A stretch of 64,000 nt of DNA from Actinomadura livida (GCF_014648675.1 NZ_BMRO01000008.1:181428-245427), one strand, 5' to 3'; positions 1 through 9,775 are shown, counted from the first letter of the stretch. Notes: generated by a model from the letters alone, not told the origin. A program made the numbers and translations.

Positions 1-57
1 ACAGTAAGTATTGCCGTACTCTTTTGCCTCACCTGCAGTGATCTTGGGAGTGGACAT

Positions 58-1134
58 ATGAAGAGGAACGCGGTGCTGGTGGTCGCCACCGCCCTGGCCT
101 GCGCCGCCGGGACGGTCGCCGTGGCCGCCCCTGCGCACGCCGCCGCCTGGAAGGACATCCCGGGCGCGGCGCTGAACTACAACGGCTCCCTCGACCGGGT
201 CGACTTCGGCGCCAAGAACGCCGGATGGGCCGTCGGCGCGGCCGGCAACCTCTTCGGCCCGCAGGCCAAGATCGCGCGCTGGAACGGCTCGTCCTGGGTC
301 GCCGACACCAGCCCGGCCGCGTTCACGCCGACCGACGTCGCCGTCGCCGGCGCCGACAAGGCGTGGATCATCGGCTACAGCCTCTTCGGCACCACGAGCC
401 TGCACTGGAACGGCACCAAGTGGAACCAGGTGGCCTACCCCCTGGTGGGCTTCCCGACCGCCGTCTCCGCCGCTCCCGACGGCACCGCCTACTCCATCGC
501 CGGCATCGACGCCGCCGCCGGCGGTCCCAGCGCCATCCTCCGCTGGACCGGCAGCGGCTGGGTCGACCCCCAGGTCCCGCTGCCCCCGTCGTCCTCGATC
601 ACGGCCGTGGACGTCCGCTCCAAGAACGACGTGTGGCTGGCCGGCACCACGTCGTCCGCCGGGACCTCCGTGACCGGGCTGGTCATGCACTGGAACGGGA
701 CGTCCTGGAAGCGGATCGACGTCCCGGGCAACATGGGCGTCCCCGCCTACCAGGGCACGCTGCACCGGATCGTCGTGAACTCGCCGACGAACGTCTACGT
801 GCTGCGCGTCCGGCAGAACGCCCAGATCACGAACGCGATCCTGCGCTACGACGGCACGTCCTGGAAGACGATCAACACCCCGCTGAACGCCGCGGGCATC
901 GGGCTGTCGTCCGACGGCGGCGACGGCGTCGTCATGCTCCCCATCACCACCGGGGACAAGTCGCAGTACATGCACTACAACGGCACGTCCTGGACGACGC
1001 TCAACGGCCCGGCCCGCTCCGGCACCGTCCAGGCCACCGACGCCGACCCCCGGCCCGGCACCACGGCCATCGTGAGCGTCGGCACCGCCTCCACGCCCGA
1101 CAAGAAGAGCCCCTTCATCGAGTACTTCAGCTGA
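58..1134 (+). CDS. Secreted repeat protein, probable beta-propeller
   Basis: Function not recognised. The 358-residue product starts with a clear Sec signal peptide (basic MKRN, hydrophobic stretch, likely cleavage after AHA near residue 29). The mature part holds about six repeats of the form W/Y-x-G-[ST]-x-W (WNGSSW, WNGTKW, WTGSGW, WNGTSW, YDGTSW, YNGTSW) spaced roughly 45-60 residues apart, which looks like blades of a beta-propeller. No catalytic motif was seen. A GGGAG ribosome site sits just before the ATG. It is convergent with the next gene across a long inverted repeat. An extracellular binding or structural protein is the best inference. Confidence 0.75.
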   Translation: MKRNAVLVVATALACAAGTVAVAAPAHAAAWKDIPGAALNYNGSLDRVDFGAKNAGWAVGAAGNLFGPQAKIARWNGSSWVADTSPAAFTPTDVAVAGADKAWIIGYSLFGTTSLHWNGTKWNQVAYPLVGFPTAVSAAPDGTAYSIAGIDAAAGGPSAILRWTGSGWVDPQVPLPPSSSITAVDVRSKNDVWLAGTTSSAGTSVTGLVMHWNGTSWKRIDVPGNMGVPAYQGTLHRIVVNSPTNVYVLRVRQNAQITNAILRYDGTSWKTINTPLNAAGIGLSSDGGDGVVMLPITTGDKSQYMHYNGTSWTTLNGPARSGTVQATDADPRPGTTAIVSVGTASTPDKKSPFIEYFS

Positions 1135-1140
1135 CCACTT

Positions 1141-1204
1141 CGTTGACTTGCGGCGTGTTGTTGCTATCCGGCTTGCGATAACAACAACACGCCGCAAGTC
1201 AACG
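1141..1204. terminator. Long inverted repeat between convergent genes
   Basis: Arms 1141-1168 and 1177-1204 pair over 28 bp with one C-A mismatch around an 8-nt loop. The site begins 6 bp after the stop codon at 1134 and ends 24 bp before the 3' end of the opposing gene, so it can end transcription from both sides. The arms are AT-richer than the surroundings and there is no T-run. A small mobile remnant is possible but unsupported. Confidence 0.7.
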
Positions 1205-1227
1205 GGGTGTCGTCTCGGGGCGGGGCC

Positions 1228-2535
1228 TCAGCTGAGGACTGGGAAGTTGCTGCGGAAGACGCCGCGCGGGTCGCGGGTGCGCTTCAGTTCGCGCAGCCGG
1301 GCGAGCACGCCGGGTGTGAAGGCGTTCGCCGCACGCTCGCCCGGGGCAAGGAGTGTGAACGGCTTGCGGCCGGTCGTGTACGGGACGAGGGCGTCCGCCA
1401 GCTCCCGCCCGCGGTCTCCGACGGACGTCCCGCCGTCCTCGCCGGGGACGCCGAACATGTAGAGCGCGAACGGCTCGTCCAAGTGCCCGGCGGGAGTGCC
1501 GGACGGCCGCGCCAGGGCCCCGCCGAGATGCCGTAGCTGGACGGTGAGCAGCGGGTCGACCGGACGTTCCAGCAGCGCGTCGGCCACCTCGTCGGCCAGG
1601 TCCGTGAGCAGTTCCGCGCGGGACAGCCCCGGCCCGGGGTCGGTCGGCTCGGCGGTGATCGTGCCCAGCTCGGCCACCGGCAGCGCGGCGCGCGAGTCCG
1701 AGATCCTGCCGCCGACCTTGTCGAGGGGGCGGAGCAGCGCCTCGGCGGCGCCGCCGGCGCCGAGAAAAGTGCAGTCGACCGCCACCATCGGGGCCGCACC
1801 CGGATACTGCAGGAGTTCGTACCAGGTGGTCAGCTCGTCCGGCGCTCCGCCGGTGACCTCGCGGTAGGCGTCCAGGACGGCCGCCGCCCGCTCGGCCGGC
1901 CACAGCATCCGGCCGCCGTAGAGGCGCGGCGCGGGGTGCAGGTCGAACTCGACGGCGGTGACGATCGCGAAGTCGCCGCCACCGCCGCGCAGCGCCCAGA
2001 ACAGGTCCGGGTCGGTTCCGGACGTCACCCGCGAGCGGGCGCCGTCCGCGTCCACGACGTCGAACGCGCGGACGCTTCCGGACGCCCACCCGTGCTTGCG
2101 GCCGAACCAGCTCAGCCCGCCGCCCAGCGTGTAGCCGGTGACCGTGACCACCGGGCTGCTGCCCGCGAGTCCGGTCAGGCCGTGCGGGCCGGCCTCCGCG
2201 AGGACGCGCCCCCAGGCGACGCCGGCGCCGGCCCGGGCGATCCGCTCGGCCGGGCGGACCTCCAGCTCGTCCAGCCGGGCGGTGCGCAGCAGGATCACCT
2301 CGCCGGTGTTGCCGCTCGCGCCGTGGCCGCTCGGCTGGGTCGCGACGGTCAGCCCGGCGAGCCGGGCATGCCGGACGAGGGCCGCCACGTCGTCGGCGTC
2401 GGCCGCCTCGACCACGGCGCGGACGGGCTGGTCCACCGCGAGGTTCCAGGGCCGCCGCGCCGTCTCGAACCCGTCGTCGCCCGCAGCGAGCACCCGGCCC
2501 CTGAGCACGCCGCGCAGTTCGTCCCCGATGTTCAT
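1228..2535 (-). CDS. FAD-binding (BBE-type) oxidoreductase
   Basis: A 435-residue member of the berberine-bridge/6-hydroxynicotine-oxidase type flavoproteins. The N-terminal PCMH-type FAD domain covers about residues 30-205. SGHGASGN holds His71 at the place where this family attaches FAD covalently, and VTVTGYTLGGGLSW and LFWALRGGGGDFAIVT are typical family motifs. The C-terminal end (DPRGVFRSNFPV) resembles the BBE tail. ATG at 2535 is chosen because GGGAG lies just upstream; an open frame extends further but lacks FAD-family sequence. It is divergent from the BTAD/AAA regulator, so the regulator may act on it. The substrate cannot be told from sequence. Confidence 0.88.
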   Translation of the reverse strand: MNIGDELRGVLRGRVLAAGDDGFETARRPWNLAVDQPVRAVVEAADADDVAALVRHARLAGLTVATQPSGHGASGNTGEVILLRTARLDELEVRPAERIARAGAGVAWGRVLAEAGPHGLTGLAGSSPVVTVTGYTLGGGLSWFGRKHGWASGSVRAFDVVDADGARSRVTSGTDPDLFWALRGGGGDFAIVTAVEFDLHPAPRLYGGRMLWPAERAAAVLDAYREVTGGAPDELTTWYELLQYPGAAPMVAVDCTFLGAGGAAEALLRPLDKVGGRISDSRAALPVAELGTITAEPTDPGPGLSRAELLTDLADEVADALLERPVDPLLTVQLRHLGGALARPSGTPAGHLDEPFALYMFGVPGEDGGTSVGDRGRELADALVPYTTGRKPFTLLAPGERAANAFTPGVLARLRELKRTRDPRGVFRSNFPVLS

Positions 2536-2648
2536 GTTCTCTCCCCTTCGCTGCCGATGCGTCCACGGTGCTCCCCGCCGGCTGGGATCGGGCTGTGGTC
2601 GAGTTGGGGTGCCCGTAAGCTGGGGACTCAGCCGATTCGGGAGGGTGG

Positions 2649-5600
2649 ATGGCGGCGGAACCGTCGTTCCGGCTGTTCGGCCCCCTGGAGGTCGCGGACG
2701 GGACGGGCCGCGCGCTCGACCCCGGCACCCGCAAGCAGCGCGCGCTGATCGCGATGCTGGCGCTGGAACCCGGCCGCGTCGTGTCGCTGGACCGGCTGAT
2801 CGACGAGCTGTGGGCCGGTGAGCCGCCCGCCCGCGCCACCCGGACCCTGCAGGCGTACATCGCGCACCTCCGCAAGGCCCTGGAACCCGGCCGCGCACCG
2901 CGCACGCCCCCGGCGGTCCTGCTCACCCGCGAGCCCGGGTACCTGCTCGCCGTCCGGCCCGGGCGGATCGACCTGTGGCGGTTCACGGCCGGGGCGGAGG
3001 AGGGTCGCGCCGCCCTCGCCCGCGGGGCGCACGCGAAGGCCGTCGCGCACCTGGACGAGGCCCTCGGGCTGTGGCGCGGCGATCCGCTGGGGGAGTTCGC
3101 CGACCAGGAGTTCGCCCAGCCCGCGCTCGCCCGGCTCCACCAGGTGCGCATGACCGCCCTGGAGGACAGGTTCGACGCGAGGCTGGCCCTCGGCGAGGCC
3201 GCGTCCCTGATACCGGGCCTTGAGGCGCTCGTCGAGGACGGGCCTTACCGCGAACGCGCGTGGTCGCTGCTCGTCCTCGCCCTCTACCGCGCCGGGCGCC
3301 AGGCCGACGCCGTGGCGGCGCTGCGCCGCGTCCGGGCGCGCCTGTCGGACGACCTCGGCCTGCAGCCCGGCCCGGAATTGCAGGAGCTGGAACGGTCGGT
3401 GTTCGGCCAGTCGTCCAGCCTCCGCCCTCCACCGCGGAAGGCGTCGCGTGCAGCCGTGACCGCCCCGGCGGAACCGCGCGGCGACGACCTGGTCGCGCGG
3501 TCGGCGCAGCTGGCGCTGGTCGAAGGGCTCCTCGGCGAGGTGCGGCGCGGCCGGGGCGGGGTGGTCCTGGTGACGGGGGAGGCCGGGATCGGCAAGAGCC
3601 GGCTCGTCCGGGCGGCCGCCGAACTGGCCGCGGCCCGCGGTTTCCGGACCGCGTGGGGGAGCTGCGCGGACGGCACCGCCCCCGCCTTCTGGGCGTGGCG
3701 GCAGATCGTCCGGGATGCCGGGCACGAGTCCGGCCTGCTCTCGATGGAGTCCCTCCCTCCGCGGCACGACCCCGATACCGCGCTGTTCGCCCTGTACGAG
3801 CAGGTCCTGGACGTCCTGACGAGCGACGAGACCCCGCTGGCGATCGTCCTGGACGATCTGCACTGGGCGGACGTGTCGTCACTGCGCCTGCTCACCTTCA
3901 TCGCGGACGCGGCCGCCCGGCACCGGCTGCTCGTCCTCGCCACCTGCCGTCCCGAACCCGGCGACGAACCCGGCGCCCTCCGCGACACCCTGGCCGCGCT
4001 GTCGCGGCTGGCAGAACGCGTCGAGCTGGAACCGTTCACCGCCGACGACGTGGCGTCCTACCTGCGGGCGAAAGGGGTCGGCGAGGAGCCCGGCCTCGCC
4101 GACGCCCTGCTCGCCAGGACGGGCGGCAACCCCTTCTACCTCGGCGAGGTCCTCCGGCTGCGCGGCAGCGAGGGGACCGTGCCGAGCGGCGCGCAGGACG
4201 TCATCGAACGCCGCGTCGCCCGGCTGCCCGAGGAGACGCGTGCGCTGCTGCGCGCCGCCGCGGTCGCCGGGCGCGATGTCGGCATCGACCTCCTGGAGGC
4301 GGTCACGGACACCACGCCGGAGCAGGTCATGTCCGCGATGGAGCCCGCCATCGCGACCGGCCTCATCGTCGAACCGCCCGCCGGTGCCGAGTACCGGTTC
4401 GCGCACGCCCTCGTCCGGGAGGCGCTGTATGCGCGCCTGGGCCGGCTGGAACGATCCCGGCTGCACCTGCGGGTCGGGGAGGCGCTCGAACCCGTCCTCC
4501 CCGAGGCGGAGTCGGCGACGCTCGCGCACCACTTCGCGCACGCGGCCAGGCTCGGCGGCGCGGACAAGGCGGTCAAGCACGCCTCCCGCGCGGCCAGGCA
4601 CGCGACGGGCCAGCTCGCGCACACCGAGGCCGTCGACCTCTGGACGCTGGCGCTGTCCGTCCTCCCGCCCGGCGCGGACGCCGAACGGGCCCGCATCCTC
4701 ACCGAGCTGGGGCAGGCGCGCCGCGCCGTCGGGCGCCCGGAGGAGGCCCGCCGCGACTGGGCGGAGGCCGTCCGGATCGCGCGGGGGATCGGCGACCGGG
4801 AGGCGCTGGTCCCCGCGGTCGCCGCCATCGGCGGCCCGTCGCTGTGGAACTGGCGCCCGTACGGCGTCGTCGACGGCGAGATGGTCGCGATCATCGAGGA
4901 GCTGCTGGCCGGCCCGCTCCCCGACGCCGACAGGGCGGCGCTGCTCGGCGCCCTCGCCCTCGAACTCCACTACGGCCCGCGCAGCGCGGAGGGCGAACGC
5001 CACGCCGCCGACGCCGTCGAACTGGCGAGGAAGACCGGCGACGTCCCGCTCCTCGCCCGCACCTTGAACAACTACCTGCTCGCGGCCTTCCGCCCCGGCC
5101 GCAACGCCGTGCGGCGAGCGGCGGCGCAGGAACTGGCGGACCTGCCCGGCCTCCCGGTCAGCGGCCAGGTGATGGCGCGCGTCTTCCTGATGTCGTGCCT
5201 GCTGCGCGACGGGGACCTGCCCGGCTGGGACCGCGAGCTGGCGCGCTGCGAGAGCCTGCTGGGCACCAACCCCAGCCCGGAGCTGGAGTCGATGGTCCGC
5301 GTCGCGCAGACCGCCCGCAGCACCCTGGACGGCCGGTGGGACGAGGCGGAGGAGCTCCTCGCCCACGACATGCGGTTCGGCTCGGCGCTCTGGGGCGGCC
5401 GCTTCCGGCGCCTGGTCACCACGTTCACCTGCCGCCGCGCGCAGGGCCGCGTGCCGGAGCTGCTGGACGAGCTGGTGGCCGCGGCGGGAGAGCCGGACCT
5501 CGTCCCGCTGCGTCCGGTCGCCGTCCTCGCGGCCGTCGAGGCGGACCGCCCCGGGCTGGCCCGCGAGCTGATCGGCTGCTGGGGATATGAGATGCCCGAT

Positions 5601-5846
5601 AACTGGGTTAGTGACTTCCTTATCCCCGTATGGGGGTTGGTCGCCGCCCGCCTGGGCACTCCGGACCCTCGTGATCTCTATCGCCGCCTCGCTCCGTACG
5701 CGGACACGTTCGTCGTCGCCGGCATGGGCACCGCCTGCTGGGGCTCGACCGAGTACGTCCTGGCGGAACTGGCCCGCCGCCTGGGAGACCACGACGCCGC
5801 CCGAGCGCACGCACACCGTGGTGATGTAGCGCACAAGGTGACTTAG
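2649..5846 (+). CDS. SARP/AfsR-like BTAD regulator with AAA domain
   Basis: A 1065-residue multidomain transcription regulator. An OmpR-like winged helix lies at about residues 15-100, followed by the bacterial transcriptional activation domain (about 100-250). A MalT/AfsR-type ATPase follows, with Walker A GEAGIGKS at 310-317 and Walker B IVLDDLHWAD at 399-408, then a long helical TPR-like C-terminus. In this family such proteins activate neighbouring secondary-metabolism or catabolic genes, and ATP binding gates activity. GGGAGG precedes the ATG. The divergent flavoenzyme at 1228-2535 is the most obvious target, by inference. The last 80 codons include an AT-richer patch near 5580-5640 but the frame stays open. 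Confidence 0.9.
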   Translation: MAAEPSFRLFGPLEVADGTGRALDPGTRKQRALIAMLALEPGRVVSLDRLIDELWAGEPPARATRTLQAYIAHLRKALEPGRAPRTPPAVLLTREPGYLLAVRPGRIDLWRFTAGAEEGRAALARGAHAKAVAHLDEALGLWRGDPLGEFADQEFAQPALARLHQVRMTALEDRFDARLALGEAASLIPGLEALVEDGPYRERAWSLLVLALYRAGRQADAVAALRRVRARLSDDLGLQPGPELQELERSVFGQSSSLRPPPRKASRAAVTAPAEPRGDDLVARSAQLALVEGLLGEVRRGRGGVVLVTGEAGIGKSRLVRAAAELAAARGFRTAWGSCADGTAPAFWAWRQIVRDAGHESGLLSMESLPPRHDPDTALFALYEQVLDVLTSDETPLAIVLDDLHWADVSSLRLLTFIADAAARHRLLVLATCRPEPGDEPGALRDTLAALSRLAERVELEPFTADDVASYLRAKGVGEEPGLADALLARTGGNPFYLGEVLRLRGSEGTVPSGAQDVIERRVARLPEETRALLRAAAVAGRDVGIDLLEAVTDTTPEQVMSAMEPAIATGLIVEPPAGAEYRFAHALVREALYARLGRLERSRLHLRVGEALEPVLPEAESATLAHHFAHAARLGGADKAVKHASRAARHATGQLAHTEAVDLWTLALSVLPPGADAERARILTELGQARRAVGRPEEARRDWAEAVRIARGIGDREALVPAVAAIGGPSLWNWRPYGVVDGEMVAIIEELLAGPLPDADRAALLGALALELHYGPRSAEGERHAADAVELARKTGDVPLLARTLNNYLLAAFRPGRNAVRRAAAQELADLPGLPVSGQVMARVFLMSCLLRDGDLPGWDRELARCESLLGTNPSPELESMVRVAQTARSTLDGRWDEAEELLAHDMRFGSALWGGRFRRLVTTFTCRRAQGRVPELLDELVAAAGEPDLVPLRPVAVLAAVEADRPGLARELIGCWGYEMPDNWVSDFLIPVWGLVAARLGTPDPRDLYRRLAPYADTFVVAGMGTACWGSTEYVLAELARRLGDHDAARAHAHRGDVAHKVT

Positions 5847-5937
5847 CGCACAAAACGAGCGACTTCCGCCACCCGACGGCGCGGAGCACGGGACACCCGT
5901 AGGCTCGTCCACCGAATCGACACCCGGGGGGAGGCTC

Positions 5938-6840
5938 ATGGACATCATCAGCCGGGCGGAATGGGGCGCCCGGGCACCCCGATCTCGCAGCACGGTGAGC
6001 TGGTCCCAGCGGACCGAGTTCATCGTGCACTACTCCGAAGGCCCCACGAACCAGTCCATCCGCAGCATCCAGGACTTCCACATGGACGGCCGCGGCTGGG
6101 CGGACGTCGGCTACAACTTCCTGGTCGACATCACCGGGCGCATCTACGAGGGGCGCGGCTGGCTGGTCGTCGGGGCGCACGCCCCGGACCACAACACGTC
6201 CGGCATCGGCGTCTGCATGATCGGCCGCGACGGCGACTCCACCCCCGCGGCGAAGCGCGCCATCCGGTGGCTCTACGACGAGGCGGTCCGCCGGACGGGC
6301 CGGAACCTGGCCGAGCTCGGGCACCGCGACGTCTTCGCGACGAGCTGTCCCGGCGACGAGCTGTACGCCTGGGTGCGGGCCGGGATGCCCGCGGACATCG
6401 AGGAGGAGGACGACGACATGCCGGAGTACGTCTCCGTCGGTATGGACACCGCGCAGGATTTCCCCCCGAACACGTGGGTCACCGTCAACTGGGGACGGGA
6501 GCACTCCGACCGCGACCACCACCACTGGGACCGCGGCGGGCCGTCCTTCATCGTCGGCCCCGCCCGCTACGGCCTCACCGCCAACGTCCGGATCGACGGG
6601 CTCGCCCCCGGCACCGAGCTGCAGGCCCGCGCGATCGAGCAGGCCGAGTCGGGCGGCGACGTCGACCCCGGCCCGATCGCCGAGTACGTCGCGAGCAACG
6701 GCTCGACCTTCGTCCACTACAACCTCGCCGCGGACACCGTCGGCAACGGGTACCGGGTCCGGTTCCAGGTCATCCACTACGGCACCGAGACCGCCCGCAT
6801 CTCCTCGGGCTCGGCCAAGGCGTTCGCCTGGCCCACGTGA
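5938..6840 (+). CDS. PGRP-type N-acetylmuramoyl-L-alanine amidase
   Basis: A 300-residue zinc amidase of the peptidoglycan-recognition/amidase_2 family, predicted to cut the bond between muramic acid and the stem peptide. Expected residues are visible: His31 (VHYSE), Tyr59 (GYNFL), His129 (GHRD) and Cys137 (TSCPGD). The catalytic part ends near residue 150. It is followed by an acidic linker and an unrecognised beta-rich C-terminal half that may bind cell wall. There is no signal peptide, so it is either phage-derived, acts in the cytoplasm or leaves by another route. A strong GGGGGGAGG ribosome site precedes the ATG. Confidence 0.88.
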   Translation: MDIISRAEWGARAPRSRSTVSWSQRTEFIVHYSEGPTNQSIRSIQDFHMDGRGWADVGYNFLVDITGRIYEGRGWLVVGAHAPDHNTSGIGVCMIGRDGDSTPAAKRAIRWLYDEAVRRTGRNLAELGHRDVFATSCPGDELYAWVRAGMPADIEEEDDDMPEYVSVGMDTAQDFPPNTWVTVNWGREHSDRDHHHWDRGGPSFIVGPARYGLTANVRIDGLAPGTELQARAIEQAESGGDVDPGPIAEYVASNGSTFVHYNLAADTVGNGYRVRFQVIHYGTETARISSGSAKAFAWPT

Positions 6841-6859
6841 CGAGTCGCACACCCCGGTG

Positions 6860-6895
6860 GCTGTCCGAACGGTCAGATCTGACCGTTCGGACAGC
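6860..6895. promoter_or_regulatory. 36-bp perfect palindrome, TetR operator over promoter
   Basis: Positions 6860-6895 read identically on both strands; the half-site core is CTGTCCGAACGGTCAGA. It ends 12 bp before the ATG of the TetR gene and abuts a TAACGT -10-like box (6896-6901) placed 6 nt before that ATG. Binding here would block the promoter of the TetR-MMPL pair, so autorepression is the natural inference. Confidence 0.85.
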
Positions 6896-6907
6896 TAACG
6901 TGGTCCC

Positions 6908-7468
6908 ATGGCCCGATCGCCCACCGGTCTGCGGGAACGGCTCCTGACCTCGGCCCTCCGGCTGTTCGTCCGCCGCGGCTACCGCGGCACCTCGCTCGCC
7001 GACATCGCCGCCGACGTCGGCTGCTCGAAGGCCTCCCTGCTGTACCACTTCAGCACCAAGGAGGCGATCCTCGCCGAGCTGCTGCTGCCGATCGGCCGGG
7101 AGGCGGCGGCGCTGGACGCCCGGCTGGCCCCGCTGGACGACCGGGACGTCGCCGAGGCCGCGGTCGCCGGGTTCGTCGACCTCACCCTGCGGTTCCGCCG
7201 CGAGATGAAGCTCCTGTTCGACAACCTCGCCGACGCCACCTCGCTGCCCGACCTCGGCATCGAGAACTTAGACGGCATCGACGACCGGTTCGTCGAGGCG
7301 ATGGCGGGCCGCTCCGCCGAGCCCGCCGACCGGGTCGCCGCGCACGTGGCGCTGGGCGGCGTCTTCGCGGCCGGCGCGGCGGCCGAGCGCCTGCCGTTCG
7401 ACGACGCGATCCTGCGCGAATCGATGATCGGCAGCGCGCTGCGGGCCCTGGGGCGCGCTTCCGCCTGA
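6908..7468 (+). CDS. TetR-family repressor of MMPL transporter
   Basis: A 186-residue TetR-family regulator. The N-terminal helix-turn-helix spans about residues 25-58 (TSLADIAADVGCSKASLLYHF), a very standard TetR pattern. The C-terminal part is the variable ligand and dimer domain. A 36-bp palindrome overlaps its promoter, and the ATG lies only 6 nt after a TAACGT box, so its mRNA is probably leaderless. The MMPL transporter follows 122 bp downstream on the same strand. Family behaviour suggests that a ligand, perhaps the MMPL substrate, releases repression. The ligand is unknown. Confidence 0.92.
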   Translation: MARSPTGLRERLLTSALRLFVRRGYRGTSLADIAADVGCSKASLLYHFSTKEAILAELLLPIGREAAALDARLAPLDDRDVAEAAVAGFVDLTLRFRREMKLLFDNLADATSLPDLGIENLDGIDDRFVEAMAGRSAEPADRVAAHVALGGVFAAGAAAERLPFDDAILRESMIGSALRALGRASA

Positions 7469-7590
7469 CCCGTTCCACGCCCCGCCGCACTCGCGGCCGT
7501 TCCGCGCCGCTCCCGCACAGCTCCTCTGGCCGCACTCGATCCCGCCCCACTCGATCCCGGCCGTACAGACCCCGGAAGGAAAGCTCCCCG

Positions 7591-9753
7591 ATGGCGACCC
7601 TGCTCTACAGGCTGGGCCGATGGTGCTTCGGGCGCCGCGGCCTGGTCGTCCTCGTCTGGCTCGTCCTGCTCGGCGTCCTGGGCGGGGCCGCGGCCGCGTT
7701 CAGCGGCCCGACCTCCAACGAGTTCCGCATGCCCGGCACCGAGTCGCAGCGGGCGATGGACGCCCTGGAGACGCGGTTCCCCGCGGCGACCGGGGCGACC
7801 GGCACGGTCGCGATCGCGGCCCCGGAGAAGCAGAAGCTGACACCGGACCAGGTGGCGCCCATCGTGCGGCAGGCCGGTTCCGTGCCCGGCGTGACCGCGG
7901 CCGTCGACCCCTTCCAGGCCGGGTCGGTCTCGCCCGACGGCCGGTACGCCCTCGTCGAGGTCGTGTTCGACGGCGAGATCGCCGACATCACCGAGAGCCA
8001 GCGCGCCGCGTTCGTGGAGATCGCCGAGGACGACCACGGCGCCCTGCGCGTCGAGGCCGGGGGCGAGGTCGTCCAGGAGCAGCACGGCGCCAGCGCCACC
8101 GAGGCCATCGGCGTCGCCGTCGCCGCCATCGTGCTGATCATCACCTTCGGCTCGCTGGTGGCCGCCGGGATGACGCTGGTCAACGCCCTGGTCGGCGTCG
8201 GCGTCGGGATGGCCGCGCTGTACGCGCTGACCGGGGTCGTCAGCATGAACAACGCCACGCCGATGCTGGGGCTGATGCTGGGCCTGGCCGTCGGCATCGA
8301 CTACTCGCTGTTCATCACGTCCCGCTACCGGCAGAACCTGCTGGACGGGCTGGACGCGCGGGAGGCGGCCGGGCGCGCCATCGGCACCGCCGGGTCCGCC
8401 GTGGTGTTCGCCGGGGCCACCGTGGTCATCGCCCTCGCCGGGCTGTCGGTCGTCGGCATCCCGTTCCTGACCGCCATGGGCCTCGCCGCCGCCGCCACGG
8501 TCGCGGTCGCGGTGCTCGTCGCCCTGACCCTGCTGCCCGCCGTGCTGGCCTTCACCGGTACCAGGATCCTCTCCCGGAAGCAGCGGGCGGCCGGGCGCTC
8601 CGCCAAGGAGGGCTTCGGCTTCCGCTGGGGACGCGTCCTCACCCGCCTGCGCCTCCCCGTCCTGCTGGCCGGGGTGCTCGCCCTGGGCGCGCTGGCCCTG
8701 CCCGTCCAGGACATGCGGCTCGCGCTGCCCGACGCGGGCACGGCGGCCGAGGACTCCCCGCAGCGGCAGGCGTACGACCTGACCAGCGAAGGGTTCGGCC
8801 CCGGTTTCAACGGGCGCCTCATCACCGTGGTCACCGGCGACGACCCCGGCGCCGCCGAGACCGCCGCGCAGCGGACGGCCCAGCTGATCGACGGGGTGGA
8901 CGGCGTGCAGACCGTCGCGCCGCCGCGGTTCAACGAGGCGGGCACGACCGCGCTGGTCGCCGTGATCCCCGAGAGCGGACCCAGCGACGCGGCCACCGAG
9001 GAGACCGTGCACGACATCCGCGACAAGGTCGCCGGGGTCGAGGGCGCGCACATCGCGCTCACCGGCACGACCGCGCTCGGGATCGACATCTCCGAGAAGC
9101 TCGCCGACGCCCTGCCGGTCTACCTGCTCCTCGTGGTGGGCCTGTCGATCCTGCTGCTGATGCTGGTCTTCCGCTCCATCCTCGTGCCGGTCAAGGCGGC
9201 GGCCGGGTTCCTGCTGACGGTCGGCGCGACGTTCGGCCTCACGACCGCCGTCTTCCAGCAGGGGCACCTGGCGTCCCTGGTCGGGGTCGACTCACCGGGC
9301 CCGCTGATCAGCTTCCTGCCCATCATCCTGATCGGCATCCTGTTCGGCCTCGCCATGGACTACGAGGTCTTCCTGGTCTCCAAGATGCGCGAGGACTTCG
9401 TGCACGGCGACCCGCCGCGCCAGGCCACCATCAACGGGCTCGGCCAGAACGCCCGCGTGGTCACCGCCGCCGCCTTCATCATGTGCTCGGTGTTCGCGGG
9501 GTTCGTCCTCACCCCCGACCCGATCATCAAGTCCATCGGGTTCGCGCTGGCGGTCGGCGTGTTCATCGACGCCTTCATCGTCCGCATGACGCTCGTCCCG
9601 GCCGTGATGTCGCTGTTCGGGCGCGCCGCCTGGTGGCTGCCCCGATGGCTGGACCGCGCGCTCCCCAACCTGGACATCGAAGGAGAGAACCTCCGGCAGG
9701 CCCTGGACGAGACCGCCGTGGACCAGAAGGAGCACGCCACCGTCCGGCGCTAG
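7591..9753 (+). CDS. MMPL-family RND transporter
   Basis: A 720-residue inner-membrane exporter of the MMPL/RND superfamily. It has the family's duplicated plan: one N-terminal membrane helix (about 15-35), an extracytoplasmic porter domain, a block of helices containing DYSLFI, a second helix (LRLPVLLAGVLALGALAL), a second porter domain and a second block containing DYEVFLVSKMRED. The two DYxxF motifs carry the intramembrane acidic residues used for proton coupling. Relatives move lipids, siderophores or drugs, and the substrate here is unknown. AAGGAAAG lies before the ATG. Control by the upstream TetR gene is inferred from position. Confidence 0.92.
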   Translation: MATLLYRLGRWCFGRRGLVVLVWLVLLGVLGGAAAAFSGPTSNEFRMPGTESQRAMDALETRFPAATGATGTVAIAAPEKQKLTPDQVAPIVRQAGSVPGVTAAVDPFQAGSVSPDGRYALVEVVFDGEIADITESQRAAFVEIAEDDHGALRVEAGGEVVQEQHGASATEAIGVAVAAIVLIITFGSLVAAGMTLVNALVGVGVGMAALYALTGVVSMNNATPMLGLMLGLAVGIDYSLFITSRYRQNLLDGLDAREAAGRAIGTAGSAVVFAGATVVIALAGLSVVGIPFLTAMGLAAAATVAVAVLVALTLLPAVLAFTGTRILSRKQRAAGRSAKEGFGFRWGRVLTRLRLPVLLAGVLALGALALPVQDMRLALPDAGTAAEDSPQRQAYDLTSEGFGPGFNGRLITVVTGDDPGAAETAAQRTAQLIDGVDGVQTVAPPRFNEAGTTALVAVIPESGPSDAATEETVHDIRDKVAGVEGAHIALTGTTALGIDISEKLADALPVYLLLVVGLSILLLMLVFRSILVPVKAAAGFLLTVGATFGLTTAVFQQGHLASLVGVDSPGPLISFLPIILIGILFGLAMDYEVFLVSKMREDFVHGDPPRQATINGLGQNARVVTAAAFIMCSVFAGFVLTPDPIIKSIGFALAVGVFIDAFIVRMTLVPAVMSLFGRAAWWLPRWLDRALPNLDIEGENLRQALDETAVDQKEHATVRR

Positions 9754-9775
9754 AACGGCCGGCTCCGGCCGCTGG

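Noticed and set aside
5938..6840. Prophage remnant around the amidase
   Set aside because: The amidase lacks a signal peptide as phage lysins do, but no holin, tail, integrase or attachment repeat was seen nearby.
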